Source: Limnomonas spitsbergensis
Lineage: Eukaryota > Chlorophyta > Chlorophyceae > Chlamydomonadales
Assembly: GCA_037349105.1 (NCBI GenBank)
Contig: JAYJMM010000039.1
Span: 124,001 to 188,000, forward strand
Reading direction: 5' to 3'
DNA length: 64,000 nt
The translations under genes were made by a program, and so were the position numbers. This document shows, in pieces, positions 10,918-22,852 of this stretch. Below the pieces are notes generated by a model. The model did no database searches. It was not told where the DNA came from and worked only from the letters and a program-made list of their open reading frames with translations. Within the stretch, counting starts at the first letter, position 1. Each line of letters starts with the position of its first letter.

Positions 10918-11507
10918 TCTCGGTAGTCCTGGTTTGACTGAAGTGGTTAACTTCTTAGGGTTCAGGCCCGCGAATCCGCGAACCGCGTAAAAGCAATTCG
11001 TGTTTTCATTGGTTTTAGGATCTAGCTTTTTTAGATGGGGCGAGTTAGCTGCATATGCTGAATGGACGCATCACGACGGACCCACACCCCTAAACTAGTG
11101 AAATACTGGCAACTTCGTCCTCAAATTTTATAATATAATGTTTATATAAGGATTACGGTATATAATTTATATCCGAGGGCATGTAAATTACATTGCCGAC
11201 CCCTACAAATTGTGGAAATGATTTAAATTTCACTGGTGTGAAAAAGTGTGAACACACGAAAAAAAGCAAACGCCAAGAGGGGGGGAGCAAAGCCTCAGTG
11301 GGGGGAGGGGAGGGCGGGTGCGCCCAAGCACTCCCCACCTGGGGGTCCCATCGCCGCATTGATCGCCCCTGGGTGATTCATCTCCACAGAGGAGATCCCT
11401 GCCCCTGAATGAACTACGCCGCCCGTCCCTCCATCCGCAGGTGCCCGAGAGCTGCCCTCCTTCCAGGTGTAACATGTGGTGTTTTGACCTGTGATGGGAC
11501 CTCCTAG
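10918..11507. other. Right flank of transposon-type ORF and lipase intron
   Basis: 11110-11180 is AT-rich (TTTATAATATAATGTTTATA) and loosely mirrors the left flank on the opposite strand, as expected for terminal regions of a transposon. I could not define exact inverted repeats. 11270-11350 is G-rich. No gene. Confidence 0.4.
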
Positions 11508-13318
11508 GCTACGTAGGCGATCTGCCAGAGGAGGACGCGATTGTGGTAGGGTTCCGCGGAACGGGTATCCACAGCTGGACCCACTGGATGGAGAACCTCA
11601 GGTAGGGTGCCGCCAGCAACCTCATGCCAGTGCTTATTTAGTGTGAGGCAGGCCAACTCTTTGGGAGGCCGGGCGACCACCACTGCGTCAATTGGGACCA
11701 GAATATGACTGGCATACGGCCAGCCAGGTGGTCCAATGTTCTGGGCCTGCTCTACCGGTGCAGCAACCTAATGGAACAATATCACAGTGCCACATGCCGC
11801 TCTGTCGTGGTGCGCTGATGCACGTCTTCAATACCTGGCTGGCTTATAGCTCAGTCATGGCATACCGTCACACCCAACATCTTGCACACTATGAGCTGCA
11901 ATAGGAGGCACTGCAGATCATACTATTTTCCAGCGTTTGTTATGACGACCAGAGTTAACACCGATACCTAGAATGTATTCCCTTGCACGGTTAAAGCTTT
12001 GCCGGTGTCAAACTCACTTCCCCATGAACACCTCATTAAAGTGCGCCCCTTTTGATGATCAGACTTGAACCGAAATGCCAACCAAATCTGCAATGAATGA
12101 ATTATCTTTCTGGTAGGCTGATTGATTCAAAACAGAATCATGTCCTGCTGCAGGTGGTGGCGACAGAACCGCATATGGCCCGTCCCTGAGGCCCCTCATG
12201 CCATGCTCCACGCCGGCTTCTACACTCTTTGGGCAAAGAGTGACCTTGCAGCAAACATGACTGCTGCCATTGTTTCGTTGAGGGCTGCACACTCCACTGC
12301 GGGTCTGTACGAAACGGGGCACTCCATGGGAGGTGCAAGAGCCCAGATGAGCTCTGGATGTCAAGTTCAAGCTCGGGATTCAAAATAGTGAGTGCTGTTG
12401 TATTGTGTGGTGGTTAAGAGGAATATGATAAGACAGTGAGTTGTGGTAATCGACACAGTGTGTGAGCCTGCTTCGGCTACATTTCAGCTACATCATGGCC
12501 TAGGGCTGTGGGGTTTTGGTACATCGAGCCCTGCTGCTTAGGTCCCCGGCTGTATGCTGGTCAAGGTATGATCCCCATCCAGTCACGTGACGGCTGCGCA
12601 GGGGTCTGAGGAACGCGGCCTGATGCTCACTCAAGTAAGTACAGGAGTGCATCAAGGAGAAACTCAAGTCATTGCCTGCTTAATGCGAAATATGCGCACC
12701 TGTTTACCCTTAGAACAGTATGCCCTGCTGTTCCTTGCGCCCTCCCAGTTTATTCACCATGTTCTGATCCCACCTGTCAGCGTCACAGATGCCAAAAGGC
12801 ACTAGCTCACAGCGCCTGTCTTTGCCCTCTGATCCCTCCTGCCAGTGTTTCACACCAACGGGTGCACTGGGTTCACATTCAGGTCTCTCCGATTGGGTAA
12901 GTAATGCAGGCTTCCACCTGTTATTTGAGGGAATCAGATCACAGCAATCGAATCCACTTCCTGTTTTTCATGAATTTCAGCAGTCAATGGATTTTTAGAC
13001 CACTCTCGTAAAGCTCTTTAGATTTGGGGAATGGGGTCAGTTTTTTTAGTTTTTGTCCCCCCCTCGGCCATCATCGTTCATTTTCAGGTTGTCTTGAGAA
13101 TGAGGTAACGCTGGCACTGATTGTTTTAAGAGCATGTTTGTAACAGCGCCTTTCTCCACCTCTGTTTCCCACTGCATGTTCCAGGGGCAATAATTGTTTC
13201 AAGAGCATTTGCTAAGAGCGCCTGTCTCCACCCTCTCTTCCCCTGTTGCCTGTTGCAGGTATACTCGTTCACTTTCGGGTCGCCTCGAGTGGGCAATGTG
13301 GGCTTCCTCTTGCTGGTT
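11508..13318 (+). pseudogene. Class 3 lipase (fungal lipase-like), disrupted
   Basis: Three exons match the alpha/beta-hydrolase lipase-3 family. Exon 11508-11601 reads LPEEDAIVVGFRGTGIHSW (the FRGT oxyanion strand). The exon from 12154 continues in phase with WWRQNRIWP and HAGFY to the nucleophile elbow GHSMGGA (catalytic Ser, near 12313-12333). An exon after CAG at 13259 reads VYSFTFGSPRVGN, the FGSPRVG motif near the catalytic Asp. After GHSMGGARAQMSS the frame stops, but a shifted frame reads DVKFKLGIQN, which is what the family has next, so about two bases are missing. I found no convincing catalytic Asp/His exons, no start and no termination exon. Family lipases are secreted or plastidial; this copy appears non-functional unless the indel is an assembly error. 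Confidence 0.6.
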
Positions 13319-14054
13319 TGAGCAGCAGATGGAGGAGAGCTTAAAGATCACATAACCATAATGTGGGGTGCCATCTCTGTCCCCGTCATGTGAGTCAGCC
13401 AGGACCGGTATATGAGGATATCCATACCAAACTTACGAGGATAATGAGCAATCGTTACACAGATGTTGGAACCGACGCAGTATTGGATGTATGGGTGTGT
13501 GAACAAGAGTGGTATGTGAAACACTGGTCACCAAAGTTCAACACGCAACTTATGGGTACGCACCCTTTCGCCCAGAGCTGCTTTGTGTGCATCATCTTAG
13601 TGTCTCACCCTTATTCTTCCATGTACAAGTTTCTCAAACCTTACCTGGTTGGCTGCAAACCTCTCACAAGCCATCCCCTGGGGGGGAGGACGGCTTATTT
13701 TCGGTTGCATGAGCTTCCGTTCACCTACGTGTTGGCTTCCTGCCGTTGAGCCCTTGTCCAGCAAGCCCTGCTGCTTAGGCCACCGGTTGTGGGCCGATCC
13801 AGGCCGGGTCCCCATCAGCCGAGAGGTGGCTGCCGTACAGCGTTGCAATCGAATGTGCACTGAAACAAACCAAACACTGGATTAGAGGCCTCGAGCGCCC
13901 TAAATCTCAATAAGACTTTGGGTCCTCAAGCTCCTTCAAGCACCGCCCAGCCGTTTTTTGAAGGCGTCCTGATGCTTGCCCCATCGTAGCCATTGGATAC
14001 CATCAAGACGCTAGGGAAAGGTGGACTGTGGACAAGGAGACCCTGATGCCTGTA
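13319..14054. other. Unassigned stretch before the second CH-like copy
   Basis: Expected lipase C-terminal exons are not visible. 13745-13830 holds a repeat (AAGCCCTGCTGCTTAGGCC to GGTCCCCATCAGCC) related to sequence at about 12528-12575 and, more distantly, 35100-35160. No gene supported. Confidence 0.4.
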
Positions 14055-16885
14055 TCATCACAACTCCTTGATCCTCCCCCTTGCTGCTCTGCATCAGGTG
14101 GCTGGTCTGCCGCTAGTGGGTGTGCAGCAGCTCGCACTCAACCCAGCTGCTTCCCGACGGAGCTGGATGAAGGCCATGAGGCGTTGCGCGGGCACCCGAG
14201 CTTCGCACGCAGGTTTGGCGGGGCAGTTGAAGACTAGGTGCCATCTGCAAGATATTCTCCAATGATCTTAGATTTCCAAAAGGTTTGAGTGGGAGTCCAG
14301 AGGGGTCTGGGTTCGTGTGATGAATCCTTTTTATTTGGTTCCAGCATTTACGGATTCCGTGGAGGAGGAGGGGGGAGCTGTCCACAATGGGAGACCACAT
14401 CAGGGCCACACAAACATTTGATTGAAGCAATGACTACGGTTGATTTGAATATGATTCAAGACGCTTGCAACCCTCTGTCCATCTCTCTGCAGAAGGCAGC
14501 AGGTGACGTAACGGCAAAAATCAATAAACCAACTTTACCTTTAGGTCCAATATGTGTTCCTGCCCTGTTGCCTCAACGATTTCAGTCGCACCAAACCTTG
14601 GTGCCTAGTCTAAGATCCAATCAGATGACTTTTGCTATGCAGGTGCACCAGATTTGTATGCATGCTCTCAAAGTCATCTGGCTCTGAATTTGAATTTTGT
14701 AGCCCCCCCCCCCCTAACAGGTACCTTAACTTTGAGGAGGCGCTGGTGCACTGCGACCACGCTGCAGTCCTGGGCCTGTTGGAGGACCTGCACCGCTTGC
14801 ACGCGGGCCTCCCATCGGCCGGCACTGTTCTGCAGCCGCCCTCTGGGGGCAGGCCCTTCCTGCCATACAAGTTCAAGATGCAGGTGAGAACAGCTGCTTG
14901 GAGATCCCTTGTGAATCCATCGGTATTCATAGAAAACTAGAGCTGGAAGTTGCCAAAACGACTTGACGGGGATGGGATTTGGGGGGATTTGTTCTTAGAT
15001 TTGGCGCAAGGTTGCATGATTGATGTCGAAGAGTATCATGATTCATGAGGGACTGACAACGTCAGCGTTTTTTTTTTGTAAGGTTGGCAGTTGTCACTCC
15101 CTACTGCTCCTCCCCAGCTTTCAGCCACCCTGTCATACCCACACGCTCCAACCGCAGGATCCTGTTGTGGAGGCCCCAGTGAGGCCGCTGTCCTCAGTCA
15201 GCGTTGCAGCTGAGCGTGCCGGAGGCACCCCAGCCTCCTCGAACCGCACCCCTCGGGACGCTGCCGCCGTATCGCCCTCACCTGCTTCCCGCACGCGAGT
15301 GGGCGGGCGGATTGCCGCGGCCCGCTCCACGCGGGACACTGCTGCCCCCCCTGCCGCCTCGCCCTCAACCGCCTCCCGCCCGCAAGCAGGCGGGGGGCCC
15401 GCCTCCGCCAGCCGCCAGGCAGTACGTCAGTCTAAACCTTCACCACCGCATCCAGATCCCGCGAGATCTGGATCTAATACAGCCGTGCTGGACATGTACC
15501 TGAAGCAACAGTGTGCTCCGTACAGCCCAGGGCGCGGCAGCAGGTAGGAAGGGTGTTCACACTATTCCATATTGCAGGCAGGGACTCACAGAGCCTGATG
15601 TTCACACATTCATGTTATCATTGTCGCTCAGCTACAAAACTGAATGAAATGAATTGAGACTGACGGGGACTGCCGTACTTACTTGAAACCTTGGATCCTT
15701 TTAGGGTTGGCATTGTCTTGGCAGCCCTGCCCCACCTGCGCCTGTTTCAACAGCAGCAGCAGCTGCTGCAATCCTGGGACGGCGGTCAGGGCCTAGGCAG
15801 CGTGGGTGAGGAAGACGTATTTAGACGAGGCGCTGCGCCGTCCTCCATGGTCAATGTAATTCACAACGGAGTGAGCTACTAGACTGACTGACTGTTGTGT
15901 ATGACTGACTTAAGGCCAATGTGATTCGCAATGGAGCGAGCTAATTGACTGATTTTGATGATGGGGTACCGGTATATTAGGGGGACAGGGGGGGGAGAAA
16001 CAAGGCAATGGATCAAACAGGGTCGTTTGTGATATGATGCCGTATTTATTCTTTGGGGGCTCGCTCCCTGGCATGTGGTTAGGTCCACTTGCTTAAGACA
16101 CCTGTCTCCATAAGTCAAAGCGAAATCTTATATCTTATTACTCGTCAAGATTTTTGCCTTAGCGTAAAATCTTTGCTAAAAAAGGGGGGGGGGGGGAAAG
16201 GGGAGGGGCAATGAGAAGCAGTGATGGGCATTAAGGCATACAGATCGGGGAGGGCAAGAGGGCATCATGTCTCTACTCGGGAGTCTTAGACAGGTGCCTA
16301 TTCGGCTGCGGCGGCGGCTGGTTTGAAGTCCTTGCTTTGGACACCAGCCTAACAGAGGCAGTTTGAGCATTCAGTACGAATGTATGAGGGAGCTGAGTCC
16401 CCAAGCTTTCACTGCACTGTTCAGGCTCGTACTCTCATGTCTTACCGCCATTTTGACTTTTTGATTATCAAATTGTACAACCAACTCCGATCAAGTTTAA
16501 CATATGCTCAATTGATTTTGGTGATGCTGGTGACCTCGTCGCCCATTTGACTGCCTAGACGGCTCACTGCAATAAATGTGGTGGTTCGCACCCTGGCACA
16601 TTTGGATGGACTGTCAATCAATAAGGATCGCCGCCGTCAAGGATGGCAATGAGAGCAGCTTATACAGGAGGAGCTTCTGGCTGCGTTTTCCTTTTTAAGG
16701 GGGGGGGGGGTATTTCTTTCTCCTTTGTGTTCTTCTCCTTCTTTTCTTCTTACCTCAAGTTCCCTTTATTTTCTGCCAACGGGACAGTTGAGCGCCCACG
16801 CGGCCGAGCCTTGTTGAGCAGGGCCCAGAGGTGTTATATCCTTCCCAGGAAGAGCGCGGGACAAAGCAGCCGACTCAGTAATCAG
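14055..16885 (+). repeat. Segmental duplication, copy 2
   Basis: Counterpart of 1495-4030, same orientation, about 12.6 kb away. It includes CH-like exons 2-5, introns and 3' flank with the family B tail, but lacks the first visible exon (562-624) and the family C insertion. Confidence 0.85.
14098..15882 (+). pseudogene. Calponin-homology-like protein, copy 2 (truncated, frameshifted)
   Basis: Exons 14098-14212, 14721-14883, 15158-15543 and 15705-15882 correspond to exons 2-5 of copy 1. The exon holding LLDGSFIC has no counterpart. Exon 14098-14212 is 115 bp against 116 in copy 1: AAGGCCATGAGGCG replaces AAGGCCATCGAAGCG, a 1-bp loss that shifts the frame inside the CH-like domain before SFARR. 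The other three exons keep length modulo 3 (the linker exon is 6 bp shorter) and splice sites, and no stop has appeared in them. This suggests a recent pseudogene or a 3' module still transcribed from another start. The polyQ run is shorter than in copy 1. Confidence 0.6.
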
Positions 16886-18508
16886 GCCCTCCCCATGTTG
16901 ACATGCGGCAGGGACAGAAAGCAGTGCATGCTCAGATTAGACATCTTGTCATCCGCTGGGTAATAGCCAGCTCTCAGCCCTCTGACATTGACGATAGGGG
17001 GTCCGACCATGACAATCCACAAGAGGGGTACACGCAAGATTGTAGCTAGAAGAGTAGTGTTGTGGGAACATGGCCATGACACTTTCGCCTGGGATTCACT
17101 CAGTGAAAGAAAGGCAGCCTCCCCCTTAGCAATAAGAGAGAAATGGGTGCTATATTCCTGATGTGGCCGTTGTTTAGGGCTAAGCTCTAGAGGGTTGGGG
17201 ACTAGACTTCCTTCTTTTTCTTTTGCTGTGACTTAATAAGGTGTGAGACTGGCCGCCCAAACCTAGAAAACCTGAGACGCTAACTCAAAAAAGGGTGCGC
17301 AAGGGGCCCTCGTCGACAGCTGAGAAAAGGCGAGCAGGAACTGGAAAGGCACATGACCAACAAGCACTCACACAGCTGCCTTCTGCTGTCGGCCTTTGGC
17401 CCAGGTGTGGAATTCATCTCGAAAAACGTGAGGGGCCTTCAAAATCTGCCTGCTGGAAGGATGAGGCCCACAGGCATTATAGGCAAAGCGCAGGGCATAC
17501 GAGGGAACGCTGGCAGCAGGGGTAGAAAAGCAAATGGGGTGCTGTTAAGCTAGGGGTGTAGGTTACCTCCCCAGGTCACAGGGATGGTCTGGAGATTCAC
17601 GGAGTCCAAGAGGCAGCACTCGAAGCAGACTGAATGGGAACAATGACTAAGACACCCATTGGGCATGGCAGGGCAGGAAAGCTTGCAGGAGCACCAGTAC
17701 TGGTTCCCTGACATCCCGGGGCTCATTCTCCATCCAAGTCGTCCACACTAAACAGAAGTGCCCATACTCCCGATTGCAGGTTGTTGTGCTCAGGGGGTGG
17801 GAGGAGAACAGGCTTTGCGCCAGTTGGGAGGCCCCCGGCCCTGGCACAAGCTCCGTCACCACGGCATCTGAGCAGCTCCAGAAGTTGTGGGCCCAGAGAA
17901 AGTATGCCCGGTGTAGGGGGGCGGGTCGCGGCATCGTGAGACCCCGGGGATTAAGAATATTGGCACGAAACGTTGTACCGGTTGGCGGGTGTCGGAATGG
18001 TGTCGGTTGGTACCATTGCTCAAGTGCCAGAGTCGCCAGTTAGGATATCAGTCATATGGAATGGCCCACGTGGACCCAAGTGCAGCCACTAGTTCCTGGC
18101 GGGCAGGCACTATGAGCTCGGTGGCAGGGGGGGGGGAGGATTCCAAACAACTTCCACCGGACTTCCACCTACCTACCGCTACCGCTAACGACATTTAGGT
18201 GTAAACAGGGGTGTAACGTAATTCACCTACCGCTTCCGCTACCGGTGCCACCTACCTGGTACAAATCTCTCACACCCGGATCACGCATGAAGAGTGCTCG
18301 TGCGGAAGGAAGCTGCCCTGTGCACTTGGCCCATTTAACCCGTTGTCAATTGCTGCTTTTGAAGTCAACTATCTATAAAGTACCACAACCACACCACCGT
18401 ACTTGCCGTATCAGTCTATCGCTCCAAATAGTTCGACCCTCCTCTCCCAAGCGCAAGAGCAGTTAAGCCCGCGCACAGCAGCTACCAAAGCCAAGCAACA
18501 ATTTGGTC
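16886..18508. other. Intergenic stretch with dispersed repeats
   Basis: A repeat at 17216-17325 (TGTGACTTAATAAGGTGTG to GTGCGCAAGGGGCCCTCG) recurs at 19362-19472. 17810-17925 (CAAGCTCCGTCACCACGGC to GCCCGGTGTAGGGGG) matches 4312-4425. 18180-18250 has short repeats of CTACCGCT. The last 80 bp before the ATG at 18509 resemble the sequence before the ATG at 22853, so they are probably the 5' leader of the tandem genes. Confidence 0.5.
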
Positions 18509-20280
18509 ATGAATTTCCGTATCTCTTTGCTGCTTATTGCGACTGGCGCTGCAATGGCCAGCAGCGAGGCCACGCGTTCCACACTCGTGGCGGAATCCTC
18601 AATCCCAGCCCTGTTCACCGTCACCAAGAATGCAAATGAGAAAGGTGAGACCACCGGTATCCCCTCGTAACTTGAAAGAGAGTGTCGGAAATTTAACATC
18701 GAAGCAGCAGTGCAGCATAGTTTGTGTGGTAGCGTGTACGCACCCTCCTACTAGCCTTGCTCGAAAAGGCCAGGCAGATCGAAAGGGAAAAACATATGAA
18801 GTCCTACTGATTACAGGAGGATCCTCATAAGCCATTTTGAAAGGGGGTGGGGCATGATTGCACCATGGTCCTGGATGTGCATGGTACCTGGAATTGAGCT
18901 TGCTCATCCCCTTCCAGCCCCACGCGGCCGAGCATTCAGTAAGGCCCACCAGGTATGCACCGTTATAAACATCTTCTTCGAGGGGGGCGAAGCCCCTCGG
19001 GCCCTGTACTAGTGTGTCATGAACATGCCAACTCTGCCGACTTGGTGACAGTTCCATATGCATGCTTGGTTGATGGAGGCCACTAAATCTTTCATTGTGT
19101 ATGACTTTGATGGAACCCCGGCAAGTGCATCATTTATGGACACGACTGCTCGCATGCCCATGAGGGCGCACCCCTCCCTCCTGTCATCGCCTCCAAACAC
19201 CACCCCTAGTATCGATTGCATGACAAAGGGTCTCTCCCCCCAGGCCACCATAGACAACACCACGTCAGCTTGCGCTGCTGTGGCTGCCCATGCCCCTCTC
19301 CCACACCACTTCTCTGCCCCTGTCTCCCATACGGCTGCTCTGGCCTTACCTTGCATACTTTTTTCTTTTGCTGTGACTTTACAAGGTGTGAGGCCGGCCG
19401 CCCAACCCTAGAAACCTGAGACGCTGACACAAAGAAACAGCCCGGGTGCGCAAGGGGCCCTCGACGACAGCATACTGCTGCTAATGCTCCTACTAACCCT
19501 TTTTCCCACACTGTTCCTCCTGCTGGACCTGCCCCCTCATATACAGTGGACGAAGGGATGCGAGTGCTGCTGCAAGACGCTGTCCTAGACTCAGCCGCGC
19601 CTGAGGTGAGCATTCCGATGCAGTCCGGCCTGGACCTCATCATCATCTGGGGACCGGGGAAGACGCCCGGCGCCGTCAAGCAGCTCCGAGACAGGGCTGC
19701 GGCCCAGCCGGCTGGCTCAGATGACTCCAACGGCGAGCGGCTGGTGATGTCAGGCACCGTCAAGGGCTACCAGCAGGGGGAGACCATGGTGACCTTTGTC
19801 GTGTCGGCATCATCCTACTACTGCAGCGCCTCCTTCCCGGTTGCACAGGAGAACGGAGACGTCAAAACGCGCATTGTGCAGGTACGCGAGCATGCACACC
19901 GAAAGCCCATGCTCAAGTGCTTATTTGAATGTTCAACATAACGTACCACATTTGATAGGCCGCTGAGCTTTATAGCCACTTAAGGGCTGATGGGGACCAA
20001 ACTTTCAGCGGCTTGCATTGGGTGACCCAAGTAGCAGGCTGTTGCGCCAGTGATTTAGCTGAAGGGTTAATGTTGCACTTTATGTAGCTGAATTGCACCT
20101 GATGTAGCTGAATTGCAGCCTACATTAAGCAGGCATGTGCTGATATCCTTATCTGTCTCTATCGTCACACAGGTTCAATCACTCCCTGGCGAAGCTTACG
20201 CCGGCATTGAGACCGAGCGCTTTGCGCCTGACATGGACCGAGGCGACGCCATCAAAATCAATGTACCGAACTCTGACTGA
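18509..20280 (+). CDS. Secreted small protein, tandem paralogue 1
   Basis: Three exons, 18509-18644, 19547-19881 and 20173-20280 (TGA), in phase 1 then 0, encode 192 residues. The N-terminus (MNFRISLLLIATGAAMASS) is a clear signal peptide with likely cleavage after AMA. The mature part has IPALFTV, then LLQDAVLDSAAPEVSIPM, a Gly/Ser/Asp region, an alternating beta-like stretch (GETMVTFVVSASSYYCSASF) and a C-terminal exon with QSLPGEAYAGIE and INVPNSD. There is one conserved Cys in YYC. I do not recognise the family; a small beta-rich extracellular or cell-wall protein is an inference. Paralogue 2 starts about 4.3 kb downstream with identical exon phases. The intron-1 sequence contains a SINE fragment. 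Confidence 0.7.
18840..18985 (+). mobile_element. SINE family A, truncated copy
   Basis: Matches the 3' two thirds of the complete copies (GCACCATGGTCCTGGATGTG to GGCCGAGCATTCAGTAAGGC, then GGTATGCACCGTT). The tRNA-like head is missing. It lies in intron 1 of the first secreted-protein gene. Confidence 0.65.
19362..19472 (+). repeat. Dispersed repeat in intron 1 of paralogue 1
   Basis: About 85% similar by eye to 17216-17325, including GCCGCCCAA, CTAGAAA.CCTGAGACGCT and GTGCGCAAGGGGCCCTCG. Nature unknown. Confidence 0.6.
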
Positions 20281-22852
20281 CGCGGTCATGAGCAACTGAA
20301 TAACTGATTTTACCAGGCAGGTCGGCTTTGATGGTAATCTGGCGGGGCTCCTGGTCAGGCCGTTGTGCACTAGGTTGGGCCTCGGAGATTTGCTCGCCAA
20401 GGCATTCTGCGGTTGTAGCACCTGCAGCAGCTTCAGCTCGTCTGTTTCTTTGCTTGGGCCTATCGCCTATATGGGGCTCGTGCCTACGACATAGCTTGGT
20501 TACCGGCATTATGTATGCTGGTTGGAATTCTATCTCTTTCCAACTATATTCTTGTGTTTGAGCCGATTTATTAACAGGATCCTGTCCCTTGCATAAATCA
20601 TGAATCATGATGCTTTGTTAACCTTCACAAACATAATGCCTTGAGGGCGACCTCAAAGGTAATTCTTTAATCATTGGTCAGAAATATCTTCGACTGATGC
20701 TGAGAGTTTGTGAAGTTGTGCATATTGGGGCTCAAGAGCCGCACTCCGCAGGTCAGTTACCCTGGCTCACTGAGACAGTTTCGTGCAGTAAGTTTTGTAA
20801 CTGGTCAAGAATAATGACATTTCCAGTCAGTGTCGATCAGAGGGCAGACATCTACCATGCTGAATTGCGGTTGTGTGTCCAGTGTTTGCCCAGAGGGGCA
20901 ATGAGTGGTTACATGCCACAATGGTGTGGGAATGAATCCTTTAGAGCAGAAGAAGGGTCTTAATCATACAACATGACGTGAGTGCAAAGGAGTTGAGTTG
21001 AGCACCGCCTACAACATTGGGAAAGAGCCTGGTTGATGTTCGGCATCGTTCTCCATTTCCAGCAAACACTGAAAGATAATAGAACCCATGTGCCTTCAAG
21101 AGGGAGAGGCACAAACATCAGCATCTAGCTTGGGATCTCCGTTGATATACCGTTTCATAGCCCCATGTGGCCGAGTGGTCAGCAGGACCCAGCGGGAGTG
21201 CATCGTTTTAAACCGTTTCATAGCCCCAGGCTGACGGGTTGTCCCCAACCAGCTATAGAGCATCATGGCTCGGGAGGCTGGGCAGCTCAAGAAGCAGCAT
21301 GCCCAGAGGAAGCATGCCCGGTGGAAAAGGGGAGCTGTCAGATCACGGGGCTCAGGGGTGCAGCCGCGTTTGCACTGACCCCCCCTCTTCCTTTTAGTCT
21401 TTCTTTTCTCCCGTCTGAACAGTTGGGCGCCCACGCGACCGAGCCTCCTTGAGCTGGGCCCACAGGTTTACAATAGTGCAAACCCGCTGGACCCTGCTGA
21501 ACGCTCGGCCACGTGGGGCTGGTAGGCAATGACTAGACTCAATTCCAGCTAACATGCACAGCCTGGGCCATGGTGCAGCCATGCCATCCTCTTATGTGAG
21601 GGGGCAGGAGCATGGAACCCGGCGCTCTAGTCGGGGGGATAAAGAAGATCGTATGGCAGGTCCGATCCCTCAACCTCTGGGTATGGATGCCACCAGAGTT
21701 TTACCACTGGACCATTTCCCCCCAGGGCCCACAGGTGTAACGTCATTGACTGATTGTTTAGGTTTACACGATGGACGCAGGCTACCTCCACCCCATGCAG
21801 GTTCGAGCACCAATGGGTGTCCTGACCTGGGGGTCGTACGGAAGTCCTTGCCTAGACTCTAGAGCCGGCGCAAGGAGCAGCTTCTAGCCCCTGGTAGTCA
21901 GTCGCATGGATTGGCGCCCACGCTGCCACGCGGCCGAGCCTAACTAAAGGGTTGGGTGGACAGAACGAAACAAACACCAGGTGACAGGGGAAAAAGGAGC
22001 TAGGAACTGGCGCCACCAGCATACCAGCAGGCCGGCACCACAAGCCGCAACCAAAGGCCCTCAACGGCTGCACACTGCAGGCCAGCATCCTTTCTTTCCT
22101 CGTGTGCCTTCTCCCTTACTTTCTAAGCTTGACTATTTGCTTGCCGACGTGGCCGGGCTTCATTTTAACATGGCCCAGAGGTGTTACGTCATTGACCAAT
22201 TCCTAGCAGCCCAAGGATGAGGCCTTCCTAAATCCTGTCCATATAGACGGATAGGCCCAGCTGTTCTTACTGACAGCCATCAGCGGTGGGGGTTCATGAA
22301 TGGTCTACAATTGGTTGGGCGAAGGCGCGAAGCAACCGATTTCTGGCAACTGAATTTGTGGCAACAGAAACAAGATGTCACACTAAAATGTTCGGCAGCT
22401 GGGCCTTCGGTTGGGCCAGCTACCTAATGAGACTAGACGAATTGCAGAGACAAATTATAATTTTTGACGAGAGGTCCTGACACCCACCCACATACACCGA
22501 CCTGCCCAGAATCTCATGCAATGTTGTACCAGATGTAATCATCAAGAAGACAAGAATGACCCCCGGCCGGCCCTCCCGATCGGTGGCCCCTGCAGAAGGA
22601 AGCCGTGTACCAATGATATTAGTATTCACTCCTTCACTTTCCGTTTTATCAATTTGCTTATCAATTTCGAGATTTGATTTCCGCTGCAAGGTTTCGACGG
22701 ACACCAGGTTATCGGCACCAGGGGATAGGCACTGATCAGTTTGTCCCTCCAGCCACCTGATTGCAAGTGGATCGACCCTCGCAAGCTCAGTCCCCTCTCC
22801 AATCCAAGCGTGCCAGCTCACGCGCAGCTGAGCAGCAGGCACCGCTCAAAAA
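20281..22852. other. Spacer between the tandem secreted-protein genes
   Basis: Mostly repeats: SINE-A tail remnants at about 21165-21235, a minus-strand family B tail and body at 21350-21470, a nearly full minus-strand SINE A (21465-21722), and family B tails at 21722-21750, 21905-21950 and 22085-22200. A 140-codon minus-strand frame at 22420-22842 overlaps the probable leader of paralogue 2 and has no recognisable family. No gene supported. Confidence 0.55.
21465..21722 (-). mobile_element. SINE family A (tRNA-derived head), near full length
   Basis: On the minus strand it starts GGGGGGAAATGGTCCAGTGG, a good pol III A box (TGGTCCAGTGG). About 45 bp on is GGATCGGACCT, a B-box relative of GGTTCGAANCC; between them CTCTGG and CCCAGAG can pair as an anticodon arm. 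A 170-bp body follows, then the tail module CACGTGGCCGAGCGTTCAGC and CCAGCGGGTTTGCAC. This architecture is that of tRNA-derived SINEs. Confidence 0.7.

Noticed and set aside
22420..22842. 140-codon minus-strand ORF
   Set aside because: No recognisable family or splice context; overlaps the likely leader of the plus-strand secreted-protein gene.
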